Assembly: GCA_964428935.1 (NCBI GenBank) | Contig: CAYSAG010000229.1 | Location: forward strand, 1 to 8,358 | DNA: 8,358 bases | Source of the DNA: JAADHY01 sp964428935 | GTDB lineage: Bacteria; Planctomycetota; Planctomycetia; Planctomycetales; Planctomycetaceae | Reading direction: 5' to 3' | Shown: piece by piece, positions 5,819-8,358 of the stretch | Position numbering within the stretch: position 1 is the stretch's first letter | How the letters are laid out: the number at the start of each line of letters is the position of its first letter | Position numbers and translations under genes: made by a program | The notes under the pieces: model-generated | The model's database searches: none | Seen by the model: the letters and a program-made list of their open reading frames with translations, nothing else | Told to the model about the DNA's origin: nothing

Positions 5819-7054
5819 GTGAAGTTCTACCAACGCCGTCTGGACAACGGACTGCAGGTCATTGCCGAGCTGGACGAGCGGGTCCACAGCGTGGCGTTGG
5901 GTTTTTTCGTTCGCACCGGCGCCCGCGACGAAACCGACGAAATTGCCGGCGTCAGCCACTTTCTGGAACACATGGCTTTTAAAGGAACCGACCGCTACAC
6001 GGCCGACGACGTCAACCGAATCTTTGACGAACTGGGTGCTCACTACAACGCCCAAACCAGCGAAGAGGTCACGCTGTTTTACGCGGCCGTTCTGCCCGAG
6101 TACTTCGGTAAAACGTTTGAGCTGCTGTCCAGCATTTTGTTTCCGGCTTTAAGAAAAGAAGACTTTGACACCGAAAAGCACGTCATTTTGGAAGAGATCG
6201 GAATGTACGAAGACACGCCCAGCTTTTTGGTCTACGAAAAAGCCATGCAAGCTCATTTTCGTGGCCACCCGCTGGGTCGACCGATTTTGGGAACAAGAGA
6301 AACCATTCAGCGTTTAACAGTCGACCGAATGCGCCGGTACCACCAAGACCGCTACCGGGCCGGCAACATTGTTTTGGCCGTTGCCGGAAAGACGGAGTGG
6401 CCGTTGGTGGTCGAGCTGGCCGAACGACACTGTGGACAATGGCCGGCCGGCGGTGGGCCGCGAACCGACGGAGAGGTCCAGCCGACTGGCGGCGTGGAAG
6501 TGGTCACCCGCCCGGACAGCACTCAGCAGCACCTGGTGCTGCTCAACCCAGCCCCACCGGCCAAAAGCCCCCAGCGCTTCGCCGTCGAACTGCTGTCGGT
6601 CATTGTGGGCGACACCTCCGGCAGCCGCTTGTACTGGGAACTGGTCGACCCCGGACACGCCGAAGTCGCCGAACTGGGCTACAACGAATTCGACGGCTGT
6701 GGAGCGTTCATGACGTTCGTCAGTTGTGAACCGTCGCAGGTCGAGCCGAACCTGGGACGCCTCAGGAAGGTCTACGACGACGTGAACCGAAACGGCGTCA
6801 CCGAGGAGGAACTGAAGCGAGCGAAGAACAAAGTCGCGTCCCGAATTGTCATTCGAAGCGAACGACCCATGGGCCGACTGGCCTCGCTGGGCGGCAACTG
6901 GGTCTACCGCGACGAGTACCGCTCGGTCGACGACGACCTGCAGACCTTGCACGCGCTGACCGTCGCCGACATTCGACGCGCTCTGGACGACTACCCGCTG
7001 GGCTGGGTGACGGCCGCCACCGTCGGACCGCTCGAGGAACTGCCGTCGGTGTGA
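5819..7054 (+). CDS. M16-family zinc metallopeptidase, catalytic subunit
   Basis: A 411-residue M16B peptidase starting at GTG with a strong ribosome binding site. The N-terminal domain has the inverted zinc motif HFLEH: His47, Glu50 and His51 in GVSHFLEHMAFKGT. The distal ligand is Glu126 in VILEEIGMYEDTP, 74 residues after His51, within the family's usual 74-76 spacing. Zinc-dependent cleavage of peptides or unfolded proteins is expected. The C-terminal domain is recognisable (GDTSGSRLYWEL at 264-275), but the Arg/Tyr pair is lost: aligned to the upstream paralogue, the positions are Val276 and Val283, and the stretch reads VDPGHAEVAELGY. It therefore probably needs its neighbour to complete the substrate site. 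No signal peptide is visible. It converges with the - strand gene, with 31 bases between the two stop codons. The natural substrate is unknown. Confidence 0.95.
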   Translation: MKFYQRRLDNGLQVIAELDERVHSVALGFFVRTGARDETDEIAGVSHFLEHMAFKGTDRYTADDVNRIFDELGAHYNAQTSEEVTLFYAAVLPEYFGKTFELLSSILFPALRKEDFDTEKHVILEEIGMYEDTPSFLVYEKAMQAHFRGHPLGRPILGTRETIQRLTVDRMRRYHQDRYRAGNIVLAVAGKTEWPLVVELAERHCGQWPAGGGPRTDGEVQPTGGVEVVTRPDSTQQHLVLLNPAPPAKSPQRFAVELLSVIVGDTSGSRLYWELVDPGHAEVAELGYNEFDGCGAFMTFVSCEPSQVEPNLGRLRKVYDDVNRNGVTEEELKRAKNKVASRIVIRSERPMGRLASLGGNWVYRDEYRSVDDDLQTLHALTVADIRRALDDYPLGWVTAATVGPLEELPSV

Positions 7055-7055
7055 A

Positions 7056-7086
7056 GCCGGAAGGCGACCGGCGGTTCGGAGTCTTT
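7056..7086. terminator. Possible shared terminator between convergent genes
   Basis: GCCGG (7056-7060) pairs with CCGGC (7068-7072) around a 7-base loop, and TCTTT lies a few bases on at 7082-7086. The stem is short and the T-rich tail is displaced by about ten bases, so this is a weak candidate. Its place between two convergent stop codons is the main argument. Confidence 0.3.
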
Positions 7087-8297
7087 CACTGCAACGAGCG
7101 TGAGCTCTTCGAGTCTTCGCGCCGGCTTTCGACGGGGGCTCCAGCCTGACGAGCCGAACCGGCACGCTTGGCGACGTCCGTCCTCAACCGCTCCAGCGAC
7201 TCCCTCAACCGCAACGCTTCCACCCGCACGGACGCGTCCGCGTCGTGGGCCAACTGCTGAGCGACCCGTTCGGCCCGCCGCCGCTGCTCCGGCGTCAATT
7301 CCGCCGCCACCGCTCGCAATGCTTTCAACGCGTTACGCAGGACCAGGCGACGGTCGACCGAACCGGCCTGGCCGGCCAAGGCGTCCGGACGCCGCTCGCC
7401 GGGCCGCGCCTGCACCCTCCGCGCCGACCGCTTCGAGCCGGTCGGCCCAGACGCCGCCGACTGCTCCAGCGCCGCCAGCAAAACCTCGGCACCGGTCGGC
7501 GAGCCCCGGCGAGCCAACGCCACGGCAGCGTTCAACCGAGTCGAACGGTCTCCGTCACGCAGCAGCCGCTGCAACGGCTCGTCCGCCTGGTCGTCCTCGC
7601 ACAGGCCCAAGCAGTAGGCCACCAACTGCCGCACCAGCGGGTCCGGGTCGCCGCTCAGGCCGGTCAGCGACGCAACCGCTCGCTTCTGCCAGTCGGCGGA
7701 CGGAGGGGAGACAGCAGGGTCGTCCCGGCCGGCCTGCTCGGCCCGACCCAACACCGCGGCCACCGACGCCAACGCGTGTCGTCGCACCAAACGGTCCTTC
7801 GAGACCGACGCCACCTCCAGCAACGCCGGCAAGACCACCTCCGGCGTCCAAAGTTGGCCCAGCAGCTGAGCCAAAGCGGCCTGCCACCGCGCGTCGTCCT
7901 CCGTCCACCCTCCACGCTCCACCGCCCGCTTCAACCGACCGCTCAAGGCCAAAGCCAACTGTCGGTCGGTCAACAGACCGTCGCGGTTGCCCGAGCGAGC
8001 CGACTCGGCCAGCAGCTCGCTCAGCCGTCGAACGGCCTGCCAGCGGAGCCTGGCCTGGCCGCTGTCCAGTTGCGGCACCAATTCCGGCCACGCCACAGGC
8101 TCCGACACGGCCAGCCCGAAAAACAAGAAAACCAAAACGGCCGACCCGACCAGAACCCCGGGTAGGACAAACCACCGCACCACCGTCCCCACAGGCAGCG
8201 GCCCAGAGGCCGAGCGGGCCGGCTGGTCCGGCTGTCGGTCTGGACCGGACGGCTGCGGTTGCGAGTCCCTTTTCCGTGAGTCGGAAGCGTTGGACAT
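7086..8297 (-). CDS. Single-pass membrane protein with HEAT-like repeats
   Basis: The 403-residue protein starts at ATG 8297-8295, preceded by a weak GGGTAG. Residues 1-40 are polar, rich in Pro, Ser, Arg and Gln. About 43-65 is one hydrophobic transmembrane segment (FVLPGVLVGSAVLVFLFFGLAV). From 70 onward the protein is built from amphipathic helix pairs resembling HEAT repeats, roughly 70-98, 133-186, 203-234, 238-280 and 318-370, with signatures such as DPDPLVRQLVAYCLG and DADASVRVEALRLRESL. A basic low-complexity insert breaks the array at about 281-315, and the C-terminal tail is Ser/Arg-rich. Such repeats usually form protein-binding scaffolds; the partner is unknown. The protein has no isoleucine and no methionine after the start. 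The frame is favoured over the long opposite-strand frame because it yields a membrane segment and regular helical repeats, whereas the other strand gives only Arg/Pro/Thr-rich sequence. Confidence 0.78.
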   Translation of the reverse strand: MSNASDSRKRDSQPQPSGPDRQPDQPARSASGPLPVGTVVRWFVLPGVLVGSAVLVFLFFGLAVSEPVAWPELVPQLDSGQARLRWQAVRRLSELLAESARSGNRDGLLTDRQLALALSGRLKRAVERGGWTEDDARWQAALAQLLGQLWTPEVVLPALLEVASVSKDRLVRRHALASVAAVLGRAEQAGRDDPAVSPPSADWQKRAVASLTGLSGDPDPLVRQLVAYCLGLCEDDQADEPLQRLLRDGDRSTRLNAAVALARRGSPTGAEVLLAALEQSAASGPTGSKRSARRVQARPGERRPDALAGQAGSVDRRLVLRNALKALRAVAAELTPEQRRRAERVAQQLAHDADASVRVEALRLRESLERLRTDVAKRAGSARQAGAPVESRREDSKSSRSLQ

Positions 8298-8358
8298 GAA
8301 TTGCTACCCAAGTTTTCGCGACGGGAGGTCCGGCTTGTTTGAACGGCCCTGTCGCTGC
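8298..8358 (-). other. Upstream region of the HEAT-repeat gene, cut by the window edge
   Basis: Sixty-one bases precede the - strand start. No convincing -35/-10 pair is seen; the promoter is probably further right, outside the window. No gene is supportable here. Confidence 0.35.

Noticed and set aside
7100..8299. A 399-codon open frame on the + strand opposite the HEAT-repeat gene.
   Set aside because: It is composed of Arg, Pro, Ala and Thr strings without family features. The - strand product has a membrane segment and regular helix pairs.

Overview
This GC-rich window carries six protein-coding genes: five on the + strand, then one on the - strand that converges on the fifth. The organism is most likely a planctomycete (Planctomycetota). 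That is an inference from the style of the first protein (signal peptide, then Tyr/Pro/Cys-rich and Pro/Lys/Glu-rich segments), the type of GNAT acetyltransferase, the combination of bacterial PolX with paired M16 peptidases, the GTG starts and the wide gene spacing. It rests on family resemblance, not on a database match.

Layout. Positions 1-273 are an upstream region with three stem-loops and a -35/-10 promoter. 274-1350 is a secreted, low-complexity hypothetical protein. 1351-1809 is a gap of about 460 bases with no supportable gene. 1810-3531 is polX, a DNA polymerase X/PHP nuclease with all catalytic and metal-binding residues present. 3532-3730 holds a strong sigma70-type promoter (TTGACA, 16 bases, TAGAAT) and a leader with two copies of a palindromic 11-mer. 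3731-4294 is a GNAT acetyltransferase. 4426-5688 and 5819-7054 are two M16 (pitrilysin/insulinase family) proteins in tandem. On the - strand, 8297-7086 encodes a single-pass membrane protein with HEAT-like helical repeats.

How the genes relate. The M16 pair is the clearest functional unit. The first subunit has lost all zinc ligands but keeps the Arg/Tyr substrate-binding pair of the second domain. The second subunit has an intact HxxEH active site but has lost the Arg/Tyr pair. This is the division of labour of a two-subunit M16 peptidase. GNAT lies just upstream on the same strand and may be co-transcribed, but nothing links its function to the peptidases. PolX is a stand-alone DNA repair gene. 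No CRISPR array, mobile element, tRNA or rRNA is visible, and I see no clear evidence of a wholly new system. The points most worth a second look are the complementary M16 pair, the twin palindromes in the GNAT leader, the stem-loops that place a stop codon in the loop, and a strong preference for the ATT isoleucine codon in otherwise C-ending genes.
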